Assembly (NCBI GenBank): GCA_018700535.1
Contig: JABITQ010000044.1
Coordinates: forward strand, 1 to 23,321
Source: Candidatus Uhrbacteria bacterium
GTDB lineage: Bacteria; Patescibacteriota; Patescibacteriia; UBA9934; GWF2-40-263
DNA: 23,321 nucleotides
Direction: 5' to 3'
The translations under genes were made by a program, and so were the position numbers. Positions 15,003 to 22,077 of the stretch are shown piece by piece (within the stretch, counting starts at the first letter, position 1; each line of letters starts with the position of its first letter). The notes beneath the pieces are model-generated. The model did not search any database. It was not told the origin of the DNA and saw only the letters and a list, made by a program, of their open reading frames with translations.

Positions 15003-16127
15003 CTACTGAGGAGTCATGGCGCTACACCACTGTCCGCCGGCGTCCGTCTCCACCCGATAGGAGAAGTTGTCGAACGCACTCACGGTCACGAGCCCTTGCC
15101 ATGGCTCAGCCAGATGGCTGTTGCTATTGGCCAGAATGCCCGCACCCCCTTCCCAAACCGACGACTCGTGAATGTACGAGATCGTCGTCACGTACGCACC
15201 GAGCTGGTGCATCAACCACTCACCTCCATCAGAGTCACCGAGATCACCAGGTCCACCATCACTGGGTTCGCCAGGATCTTCACCATCACCTTCGGGGAAA
15301 CCGGTGGGGTCACCGAGATCTCCTTGGAACGACTCATAGATGCTCGCGATCCCCATTCTGTCGGGGTTGAGGACGGTGACGTAGGACATTCCATTCGACA
15401 TCTGCCACTCAAACGCGATCGTGTGGTCCATCCCCACACTGTAGCGCTCCATCAAGTCCAGCGTGTCGAGATACGCAGAGTCCCAACCCGCACGAACCAG
15501 ATAGGTACCAGTGCGACTGTCGGTCTCAGCTGTGATGCTGTTGCCCTCTCTGTGCTCGTTGCACGGATCATCTTCGTCGTCATCACCTGGGGGCATGTAC
15601 CATTTGCAGGAGTCGCAATCGTCTCCTCCACCATAGTCACCATCTCCTCCTCCGCCGCCACCGCCATTGCCCCAGCTACTGCTGTTGCCGCTGCCACCGC
15701 CACCGATCCAACTCTGAGGATCCTGGCCGAACCCACCCATCTGTCCACCGTAGATGCCAGTCCAACTGTCCAACGGTTGCTCCTGGTTGTACATCATCCA
15801 GTCCGGCACCAGAATGTACGGAACCATGAACATAGGTTGGCCATTCAACAAGAACCGGATGAGCGCTTGATCAATGGCAAACAACTTTGATGTGATCTGC
15901 TGGAGCCTGATCGCAGCTTTCGCATAGCCATTGCTGAAGCGCCCCATGTTCTTCATCGCTTCAAACAGAGCTTTTTCCTCAAGAATCAACTGGGCAAATT
16001 CCGCCTCAGCTGCTGCTACCTCCGCAGCGGTCAAAAATTCCAAAGCTGCGTGAGCTGGCTGTGGAGACGAAAATCCGACTCCAACCAGAAACAAAGATGT
16101 ATAAAGGAAGGACTTCATTCTGCGCAT
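15003..16127 (-). CDS. Secreted Gly/Asp-rich protein, function unknown
   Basis: Encodes 374 residues. The ATG at 16127 has GGAG 7 nt upstream. A signal peptide ends at about residue 27 (PQPAHA). Residues 28-95 are helical and Ala/Glu rich; 96-140 are aromatic (FMVPYILVPDWMMYN). A low-complexity Gly/Ser/Asp stretch follows (about 141-190) with three Cys (171, 174 and 189) around an acidic run. A compact domain (about 200-265) and a second Asp/Gly/Pro-rich linker (about 270-305) come next, then a C-terminal domain ending in a fourth Cys (WCSAMTPQ). The acidic linkers could bind divalent cations, which is speculation. Base composition looks more G/C-rich than the neighbours. A long frame on the opposite strand (14871-15890) is rejected because only this strand has signal peptide, promoter and terminator. 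Confidence 0.82.
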   Translation of the reverse strand: MRRMKSFLYTSLFLVGVGFSSPQPAHAALEFLTAAEVAAAEAEFAQLILEEKALFEAMKNMGRFSNGYAKAAIRLQQITSKLFAIDQALIRFLLNGQPMFMVPYILVPDWMMYNQEQPLDSWTGIYGGQMGGFGQDPQSWIGGGGSGNSSSWGNGGGGGGGDGDYGGGDDCDSCKWYMPPGDDDEDDPCNEHREGNSITAETDSRTGTYLVRAGWDSAYLDTLDLMERYSVGMDHTIAFEWQMSNGMSYVTVLNPDRMGIASIYESFQGDLGDPTGFPEGDGEDPGEPSDGGPGDLGDSDGGEWLMHQLGAYVTTISYIHESSVWEGGAGILANSNSHLAEPWQGLVTVSAFDNFSYRVETDAGGQWCSAMTPQ

Positions 16128-16249
16128 GGTGCGTCTCCAATTGGTTGTGTGCCGCTAGATCGCCTAGCAAGCACGGTTTACTGGGTTTATCCCAGCGGAA
16201 ATATCGACGAATCAATAGATTCGCAAACACAGCCACCAAGACAAAGCGA
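16128..16249 (-). promoter_or_regulatory. Long structured 5' leader with three hairpins
   Basis: About 122 nt separate the predicted transcription start from the ATG at 16127. Three small perfect hairpins lie in a row: GAATC/GATTC (16209-16222), CTGGG/CCCAG (16181-16195) and GCTAG/CTAGC (16154-16168). No known riboswitch was recognised. The other genes here have leaders under 40 nt. Confidence 0.45.
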
Positions 16250-16255
16250 GCGCGG

Positions 16256-16284
16256 AGAATGTCATGTTTTAGCCAATATGTCAA
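16256..16284 (-). promoter_or_regulatory. TTGACA promoter of secreted Gly/Asp-rich gene
   Basis: TTGACA (16284-16279), 17-nt spacer, then CATTCT (16261-16256). The -35 box is perfect and the -10 box weak; the ATTCTC string is shared with the promoter at 14377-14405. Confidence 0.55.
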
Positions 16285-16304
16285 CCAATAACACCTAAAT
16301 CATC

Positions 16305-16372
16305 GAACAAAAACACTCCACAATGTGAGCGACGAAAACCCTCGTACAGAGAATCGTCGCTTCATTGTGGAG
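16305..16372 (-). terminator. Orphan long hairpin terminator
   Basis: CTCCACAATG (16316-16325) and AGCGACGA (16328-16335) pair with TCGTCGCT (16354-16361) and CATTGTGGAG (16363-16372): 18 bp with a small internal loop, then an 18-nt loop. On the minus strand TGTTTTTGTTC follows. No gene ends just upstream, because the previous operon is already closed by the terminator at 16451-16488. It may end a small RNA or be left over from a lost gene. The interval 16373-16450 holds no convincing ORF. Confidence 0.7.
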
Positions 16373-16450
16373 CTGATCGCTTACGCAACGCCGTGATTTT
16401 CCACGTCAATTATGCCTTTTTTGCGAGTCTGCTTTTCCAGCAAACCACCC

Positions 16451-16488
16451 AATCAAAAAACAGGCCACATCAGGCCTGTTTTTAAATT
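16451..16488. terminator. Bidirectional intrinsic terminator after murD operon
   Basis: AAAAACAGGCC (16456-16466) and GGCCTGTTTTT (16473-16483) form a perfect 11-bp stem with a 6-nt loop. T-runs follow on both strands. On the minus strand it closes the operon ending at 16511. Confidence 0.9.
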
Positions 16489-16510
16489 CACTACATTGCC
16501 AATCGTTCCC

Positions 16511-16726
16511 TCACTCCCTCTCGTGCCTCCCAACAACCTTCTTCGCCATCTTCAACCCTTCTTCAACGCGCTGACTCCAGACGGCTGTAAAGTGTCGTTC
16601 GTCATCAAGACACTTCAAGATTGTGATGATCTGATCGTTTGCCACTGTCTGCTCAGCTTTAAAATCACGGAGCTCATCCACAAGAGGAGAAAGCTTATCT
16701 AGCTTAACCCTTCTTCGCCGCCCCAC
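16511..16726 (-). CDS. Short charged protein downstream of murD, start uncertain
   Basis: A frame ending at 16511 encodes a charged, helical protein (core DKLSPLVDELRDFKAEQTVA, then LDDERHFTAVWSQRVEEGLK). The start is uncertain. A GTG at 16726 overlaps murD by 23 nt and gives 71 residues; a GTG at 16681 gives 56; an ATG at 16780 lies deep inside murD. The residue pattern and the strong terminator 28 nt downstream favour a real gene in the murD transcript. The opposite-strand frame here is less protein-like. No family recognised. Confidence 0.5.
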   Translation of the reverse strand: MGRRRRVKLDKLSPLVDELRDFKAEQTVANDQIITILKCLDDERHFTAVWSQRVEEGLKMAKKVVGRHERE

Positions 16727-18173
16727 CAAACTCTTCTTCAAATTGTCCACCGCGATCAAATTCGTTTTTGAACATTCCAAAACTCGACGCTCCAGGTGAC
16801 AGCAAAATCACGTCACCAAGCGAGCTGTTCTCGCGCGCAAGCTTTACAGCTTCTTTCATGTCTTTAGCACGAACTGTCACAGCCGCATCACCGATTGCTT
16901 TTTCAAGATCATCAGTAGCACTACCATCAAACAAGACAACGTACTTACACTGCTCACCAATCAATTTTCCAACAGCCTCGTAATCGAGCCCCTTAGATGT
17001 TCCACCAGCGATCAAAACGATATTTCCACCTTTTCCAAAACGATTCAGTGCAGCAATTACTCCTTCTGGAGATGTGGCTGTTGTATCGTTTACATACATC
17101 ACACCCTCATGCTCTCCAAGTACCTCCTGGCGCCCAGGCAAGCCCGCAAAAACCTTTAGTGATGTGTGGATGTCTTCGTCGCTCACACCACCCAAATGCG
17201 CTGCTAACGATGCTGACAATGCATTCATGATGTTGTGGTCGCCTTCAATTTTTACGTCGTGCACATGACCAAACGGCGTGTCTGTCCCACCAATGCGTCG
17301 AACCAAATTGTCGCCATCGCGGAACGCACCTTCTTTACCCTCAGGTAACTCTTTCTCAGAAATCCAGTACTGGTGCTTTGATGGAATCCTCCCCGCAATC
17401 TCATGCATGATCTCTTGATCTGCATTCAAGATCGCAATCTGATCCTCTGTCTGCTCTTGAAAAATCAACTCCTTCGCCCACATGTAATGCTCAAATGAGT
17501 CATAACGATCAAGATGATCCTTGTAAGCGTTTGTAAGGATTGCAATCTGTGGCCCAAGCTTCATGCCCTCAAGACTCTCAAGTAGCCATGAAGAAAGCTC
17601 GAGTACGATTGGCACCTCGGTCTTTTCAGTTAGCAACCAATCTAAATCCTCAAGTGGTGAACGTGTGATGTTTCCTGCAACAACTGCTTTTGGATGCTTG
17701 TGCTTTAGCATCTCTCCGAGCAATGCAGTGGTTGTAGATTTTCCACGCGTTCCAGTGATCGAATAGATAGGGTACGGGCAGTAACGGAAAAAGAGTGAGA
17801 TGTCGCTTTCAACATCGATCTTTTCTTTTTTCGCCATCTCTACAAATTCAGACTCGCGAGCAACCCCTGGGTTCTGCACGACCAAATCAACGTTTGTAAA
17901 GTTGTCTGCGTCGTGTTTTCCCAAAATAAAAACCGGTTGGTAGATTTCCTTTCCAGGCATCTCCTTCCGATATTCGCTATACCAACGCATGATCTCATCC
18001 ACACTCTCACGCAAATCCTCCTCGTCTTTCAAATCAGTAATCACAATCTGTGCACCGTGACGCATAAGCCACTTTGCCGCACCAATACCACTACCTTTTT
18101 TATAACGTCCAAGCCCCATTACTGTAACGGCTGCATCTTGAATATTCTTGATGGAAGATAAATCTAGTGACAT
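16704..18173 (-). CDS. murD: UDP-N-acetylmuramoylalanine--D-glutamate ligase MurD
   Basis: Encodes 489 residues from the ATG at 18173. The frame extends to a GTG at 18191, but those codons coincide with the promoter -10 box. MurD adds D-glutamate to UDP-MurNAc-L-alanine in the cytosol. The N-terminal Rossmann domain has VMGLGRYKKGSGIGAAKWL, and the end of that domain has VQNPGV. The ATP-binding loop is TGTRGKST, followed by NITRSPLEDL, LELSSWLLE, LTNAYKDHLDRY, the central GDHNIMNALSA and the C-terminal GLPGRQEVLGE, NDTTATSPEG and LLSPGASSFGMF motifs. The family is usually about 440-450 residues; the extra length is spread through the N-terminal and central parts. It has its own promoter just after the upstream gene. 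Confidence 0.95.
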   Translation of the reverse strand: MSLDLSSIKNIQDAAVTVMGLGRYKKGSGIGAAKWLMRHGAQIVITDLKDEEDLRESVDEIMRWYSEYRKEMPGKEIYQPVFILGKHDADNFTNVDLVVQNPGVARESEFVEMAKKEKIDVESDISLFFRYCPYPIYSITGTRGKSTTTALLGEMLKHKHPKAVVAGNITRSPLEDLDWLLTEKTEVPIVLELSSWLLESLEGMKLGPQIAILTNAYKDHLDRYDSFEHYMWAKELIFQEQTEDQIAILNADQEIMHEIAGRIPSKHQYWISEKELPEGKEGAFRDGDNLVRRIGGTDTPFGHVHDVKIEGDHNIMNALSASLAAHLGGVSDEDIHTSLKVFAGLPGRQEVLGEHEGVMYVNDTTATSPEGVIAALNRFGKGGNIVLIAGGTSKGLDYEAVGKLIGEQCKYVVLFDGSATDDLEKAIGDAAVTVRAKDMKEAVKLARENSSLGDVILLSPGASSFGMFKNEFDRGGQFEEEFGGAAKKG

Positions 18174-18181
18174 ACGTCGAT

Positions 18182-18190
18182 ATTCTATCA
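18182..18190 (-). promoter_or_regulatory. Extended -10 promoter of murD
   Basis: TGATAGAAT: TAGAAT (18187-18182) with a TGn extension and no convincing -35 box. It ends 8 nt before the ATG at 18173, implying a leaderless mRNA. It starts 4 nt after the stop codon of the upstream gene. Confidence 0.6.
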
Positions 18191-18194
18191 CAAC

Positions 18195-18854
18195 TTAAAT
18201 GAGAGTGCGTCGCTGACGGTTTTCGAGGTCAGACATTCTTTTTTCAATAATCTTATGAAGCTTTCTACCGATTCGTATCATGCTGTTTACAGAATCGTCC
18301 TCAATCGTCTGGGCACCTACATGAGCAAGACAATCAACAACACGCTTTAGGTAAACATTGGCCAACCGATACTCATGTATCGCAATCTCAACAGGCATTA
18401 CCCCCTCTCCAACTTCCTCTAGAAGAGCGACAGAAAGTTTAATCGGAACCAAGTTTACGTTTGCATACACACGAAAAACATCACGTGTCCGCACACCATC
18501 GTCGTAACGCTCTTTTGCATAGTCATAAACCACAACTGACCAATCACGTGCCTGCCTATACAAAGGATGTCGATGTGCACCAAGCCCAAGGAGTGGAGAC
18601 GAGATATCTGTCTCACCAAACGATTGCGGCTTGGATCGTTTCATGGAATCAACAAAAGATTCTTTGAAGTTTTCAGACAGATCAATATCTGAATGCTCTT
18701 CTGTTTGAAGCTGTTCAGATAACACCTCTTGCTCCATCGTCATTGTTGGCGTTAACGGCCCCTGATGTTTGTGATACAAATCCTCAATTTGGTCCTCAAG
18801 CAAATCCACCTCATCACGATGAAACAACCAGGGTGAATGTGAGTTATCGAACAT
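18195..18854 (-). CDS. Hypothetical protein next to TRAX-like gene
   Basis: Encodes 219 residues and was not recognised. There is no signal peptide or membrane helix. The N-terminal 80 residues are acidic and probably partly disordered (LLEDQIEDLYHKH, then a Thr/Glu-rich stretch). Residues about 95-219 look like a helical bundle (DWSVVVYDYAKERYDDGV, NLVPIKLSVALLEEVGEG, IAIHEYRLANVYLKRVVDCLAHV) with a basic C-terminus (ENRQRRTLI). It begins 10 nt after the TRAX-like stop, without a clear ribosome-binding site, so it is cotranscribed and perhaps coupled. The pairing suggests a partner of the TRAX-like protein, which is inference only. Confidence 0.8.
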   Translation of the reverse strand: MFDNSHSPWLFHRDEVDLLEDQIEDLYHKHQGPLTPTMTMEQEVLSEQLQTEEHSDIDLSENFKESFVDSMKRSKPQSFGETDISSPLLGLGAHRHPLYRQARDWSVVVYDYAKERYDDGVRTRDVFRVYANVNLVPIKLSVALLEEVGEGVMPVEIAIHEYRLANVYLKRVVDCLAHVGAQTIEDDSVNSMIRIGRKLHKIIEKRMSDLENRQRRTLI

Positions 18855-18864
18855 ATAACGATGA

Positions 18865-19440
18865 CTAGCGATCTCTTAGCGACAAATCATAAACCATCTC
18901 CTCCAAACGTCGGTAGTTCTTTTTAGACTGATCAAACTTTGTTCGCAAGTATCCTGTGAGGTCCATACCAAGAAGGAACTCGATCACCATCGCAACCACC
19001 TCACGCGCCTCCTCAACCGCTTGCGTGTTCCCAGCAGTCACCTGACGCATTGCGTAGCGCACAATCTCTCCAGTGGTATCTGAAAGTCCTGCGAGGTAAA
19101 TACTCGGCTCCATCGCTCGGGCATCAATCTTGCCTAGCTTGCGATCTGCAAGATAAGACTGAAACAACAATGCCTCCGCATACTCCTCAAGCGCAGCGCG
19201 ATACGCACCTTCATGCTGCAAATCTGGAAAGCGCTTAAACTTTGCCTCGATGGTTTTAAAACGATCAGCAGCATCTTTAAGCAACGTAGCCGCACCCTTT
19301 GGATCATCACGATGCAATGCAAAGATAGCTCGCTTGGATCGGCTTAGTGCTTCGTTTGAGCGACCGATCAAATCACGTCGCCCAACCTCTCGTGCGCTAT
19401 GACGTTTTTTTAAGTCTGAAAAAAGTTTCGGTGATTTCAT
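18865..19440 (-). CDS. TRAX/translin-family protein, putative RNA endonuclease
   Basis: Encodes 191 all-helical residues. The C-terminal part LRTKFDQSKKNYRRLEE (165-181) plus MVYDLSLR is close to the last helix of eukaryotic translin, which ends in a near-identical VYDLSIR. LEEYAEALLFQ (84-94) matches the acidic helix of TRAX, and YLAGLSDTTGEIVR (115-128) matches the YLLGVADLTGELMR-type helix of TRAX. The acidic residues E86, E89 and D121 fall where TRAX has its metal-binding catalytic residues. Translin and TRAX form the C3PO complex, which cleaves RNA; archaea have single-gene versions. This one may be a homo-oligomeric ssRNA nuclease. The ATG overlaps the upstream ATPase stop by 4 nt (ATGA). 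No signal peptide. Family identification is from memory of the motifs, not from a search. Confidence 0.85.
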   Translation of the reverse strand: MKSPKLFSDLKKRHSAREVGRRDLIGRSNEALSRSKRAIFALHRDDPKGAATLLKDAADRFKTIEAKFKRFPDLQHEGAYRAALEEYAEALLFQSYLADRKLGKIDARAMEPSIYLAGLSDTTGEIVRYAMRQVTAGNTQAVEEAREVVAMVIEFLLGMDLTGYLRTKFDQSKKNYRRLEEMVYDLSLRDR

Positions 19441-22070
19441 AAACGTGCTTTTGACTTGCGGATAATAAAGATTTCTTTGGCTGCTTCAATGGCAACAAGC
19501 TTGATAACAGCAATGATAAGCAACAAGCCCCAGTCAGACAAGCGCAGAGGGCTAATTTGGAAGATTGATTGGAAGAACGGGTGAATAAGCGCAAGAAGCA
19601 TCAACGAGAACCCAATCAACACACCACCGACAAGATATAGGTTTGAGAATGGATTGATACGGAAAATCGAACGCCTAAACGACTTCACAGCAAAAATGTA
19701 AATAAGCGAATCGATTCCAACCGCAGCAAACATGATTGAACGAATCGTCTCAATAGAATCGATTTCACCAATCAACCAGATGTACAAGACAAACAAAACG
19801 AGGTCTGTGATGATCCCAATAATAAAGATCAGCATCAGCATCTCACGATTCAACACAGGTTCATCGCGCGGCCTTGGTGGAATCTTCATGACATCTTTCT
19901 CTGGCGGCTCGAGTGTAAGACCAATGTTTGGGAATGTATCTGCCACCAGGTTGATCCACAAAATCTGCGCAGGCAATAGTGGGATTGGCAACCCCATCAT
20001 AATTGATCCACCGATCAAGATAATCTCTGTAAAACTATCAGCCATTAAGTAGACAGTGACCTTACGAATATTGTCAAAGATCACACGCCCTTCAGCAATG
20101 GCGGACGTAATGGTTCCAAGGTCGTTGTTCAAAATAACCAAATCGGAAGCCTGCTTCGCCACCTCTGTTCCAGAACCGACTGCAATACCAATATCCGCAG
20201 CCTTGATCGCTGGCGCATCGTTTACACCGTCACCTGCCATCGCCACAACATCTCCACGCGCCTGCCACGCACGCACAATCCTAATCTTGTGTCGCGGCTC
20301 AACACGCGCATAAATACTCACCCTCCCAGCGCGCTTCTGCAACTCGTCATCCGTCCATGTATCAAGCTCTGCCCCGGTCACCACCGATTCTGGCCCTGTC
20401 ACAAGCCCGGCCTCTGTTCCGATGGCACGCGCCGTCTGTGGATGATCACCCGTAATAATAACCGTACGCACACCCGCACGTTTTGCCGCAGTAATTTGCT
20501 GACGTGCATTTGCTCGCAACGGATCACGCAAACCTACAAAACCTAGAAAGGTAAATCCTTCTAGGTGTTCATCATCTAATAATCCTTTAACCTTTTCTTT
20601 GGTCCCAAACGCAATTAATCGCAACCCTTCACTCGTTAGCCCATCCACTTGGTCTTCAATCTTTTTACGAGAAATATCTGTAAGCTTTGTTCGTTTCCCC
20701 GACTGTTCATAGTGCGAACAAAACGCAAGAATCTTTGCAGGGGCTCCCTTTGCAAACTGAGCCTGTGACGCTCCCCACTTGTTCTGCGTCACCATAAACT
20801 TGCTCGTCGAGCTAAAAGGAATCTCATCTGTGCGCTCATGCGTTTTGATCAACTTCTCAAGATCAAAACCACGATCAATCGCCGCAAGCAAAAGAGCACG
20901 TTCTGTCGGACTCCCTTTGGTAACAAGCTTTCCTTTTTCGCGCACCGCTGACGCGTCGTTACACAATGCAGATATCGTTAATATCTTCCACGCAACATCA
21001 TCTTTTTTTGTAACCTCTTTAAGACTCGTTCGGTCTGAAAGCGTCACAACATCCACAACAGACATTTCGCCCTCAGTAATCGTCCCCGTCTTGTCTGTAC
21101 AAATAATCGAAACAGACCCAAGTGTCTCAGCACCAACCAAGCGACGCACCAACGCTTTCCGTTTCAAAATACGCTGCATGCCGATCGCCAAAATAATCGT
21201 CACCGAAACCATCAATCCTTCTGGGATTGCCGCCACAGCTAGCGCAACAGAAATCTCAAACATGTGCACCAGCGATTGTCCGCGGAATACGCCAATCAAA
21301 TAGATAAGTGCCACAATCACCACAACACCAACCGCAATCCAACGCGCAAGTTGTGAAAGTTGTTTTTGAAGTGGTGTATCTGTCTCGTCTGTCTCTTCTA
21401 CAAGTCGTGCAATAACACCAAGCTCCGATTTAAGCCCCGTTGCAACAACAATAGCTCTCCCACGACCAGCAACCACAGAAGTCCCGGCATAGACCATATT
21501 AAGTCGCTCTGCCATTGTGACCCCTTTACCCAACACCTCAGTCATCTTATCAATCGGCATCGACTCTCCTGTAAGTGCAGACTCGTTAACTTGAAGATCA
21601 ACAGACTCAATAATGCGCGCATCAGCACCAATGCGATCTCCTGTGTGCAACAAGAGAATGTCGCCAGGCACAAGCTCTTCAGCACCAATCTCAATCTCCT
21701 TACCTCCACGCACCACCATCGCACGTGGTTGCACGAGTGACTTCAAATGTTCAAGTGCTTTATTCGCCTTGAACTCTTGAGCAAACCCAATGATCGTATT
21801 CAAAACAACAGCCACGGTGATCACACCAAAGTCGACCCATTCGTGCAGGATACCGCTGATGATTGCAGCAACGATAAGGATAGCAATCAACGGTGAGAGA
21901 AACTGACTTAACAACAACCTCCACCACGGATCAGATTTTTTTGTTGGCAAACGGTTAAGCCCATGCTTCTTTGTCAGCTTTGCAACACGCTTAGCAGAAA
22001 GCCCACCAGCGGCTACTGAGAGTTTCTTTTGTGCTTCTTCAATTGTTAATGCGTGCCAAGATGTCGGCAT
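19437..22070 (-). CDS. P2-type cation-transporting ATPase (Ca2+-ATPase-like)
   Basis: Encodes 877 residues, a normal length. The cation-ATPase N-terminal domain comes first (about 1-70), then TGES in the actuator domain (167-170), PEGL in M4 (283-286), the phosphorylated Asp in DKTGT (D326), KGAP in the nucleotide domain (about 441-444), TGDHP (540-544), GDGVNDAP (613-620) and four or more C-terminal helices. The pump uses ATP to move cations across the membrane. It resembles SERCA/PMR1-type Ca2+ pumps, but the ion-site helices differ: M5 has ADSFTE where SERCA has SSNVGE, and M6 has NLVAD where SERCA has NLVTD. Specificity (Ca2+, Na+, Mn2+ or another ion) is therefore open. It starts 7 nt after the glycosyltransferase stop and is translationally coupled to the TRAX-like gene. 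Confidence 0.93.
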   Translation of the reverse strand: MPTSWHALTIEEAQKKLSVAAGGLSAKRVAKLTKKHGLNRLPTKKSDPWWRLLLSQFLSPLIAILIVAAIISGILHEWVDFGVITVAVVLNTIIGFAQEFKANKALEHLKSLVQPRAMVVRGGKEIEIGAEELVPGDILLLHTGDRIGADARIIESVDLQVNESALTGESMPIDKMTEVLGKGVTMAERLNMVYAGTSVVAGRGRAIVVATGLKSELGVIARLVEETDETDTPLQKQLSQLARWIAVGVVVIVALIYLIGVFRGQSLVHMFEISVALAVAAIPEGLMVSVTIILAIGMQRILKRKALVRRLVGAETLGSVSIICTDKTGTITEGEMSVVDVVTLSDRTSLKEVTKKDDVAWKILTISALCNDASAVREKGKLVTKGSPTERALLLAAIDRGFDLEKLIKTHERTDEIPFSSTSKFMVTQNKWGASQAQFAKGAPAKILAFCSHYEQSGKRTKLTDISRKKIEDQVDGLTSEGLRLIAFGTKEKVKGLLDDEHLEGFTFLGFVGLRDPLRANARQQITAAKRAGVRTVIITGDHPQTARAIGTEAGLVTGPESVVTGAELDTWTDDELQKRAGRVSIYARVEPRHKIRIVRAWQARGDVVAMAGDGVNDAPAIKAADIGIAVGSGTEVAKQASDLVILNNDLGTITSAIAEGRVIFDNIRKVTVYLMADSFTEIILIGGSIMMGLPIPLLPAQILWINLVADTFPNIGLTLEPPEKDVMKIPPRPRDEPVLNREMLMLIFIIGIITDLVLFVLYIWLIGEIDSIETIRSIMFAAVGIDSLIYIFAVKSFRRSIFRINPFSNLYLVGGVLIGFSLMLLALIHPFFQSIFQISPLRLSDWGLLLIIAVIKLVAIEAAKEIFIIRKSKARL

Positions 22071-22077
22071 GTAAACG

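Noticed and set aside
14871..15890. 339-codon plus-strand frame opposite the secreted Gly/Asp-rich gene
   Set aside because: The minus strand has a signal peptide, promoter, ribosome-binding site and terminator. The plus frame starts in the palindrome and terminator region and is rich in His, Arg, Thr and Ser as expected of an antisense shadow.
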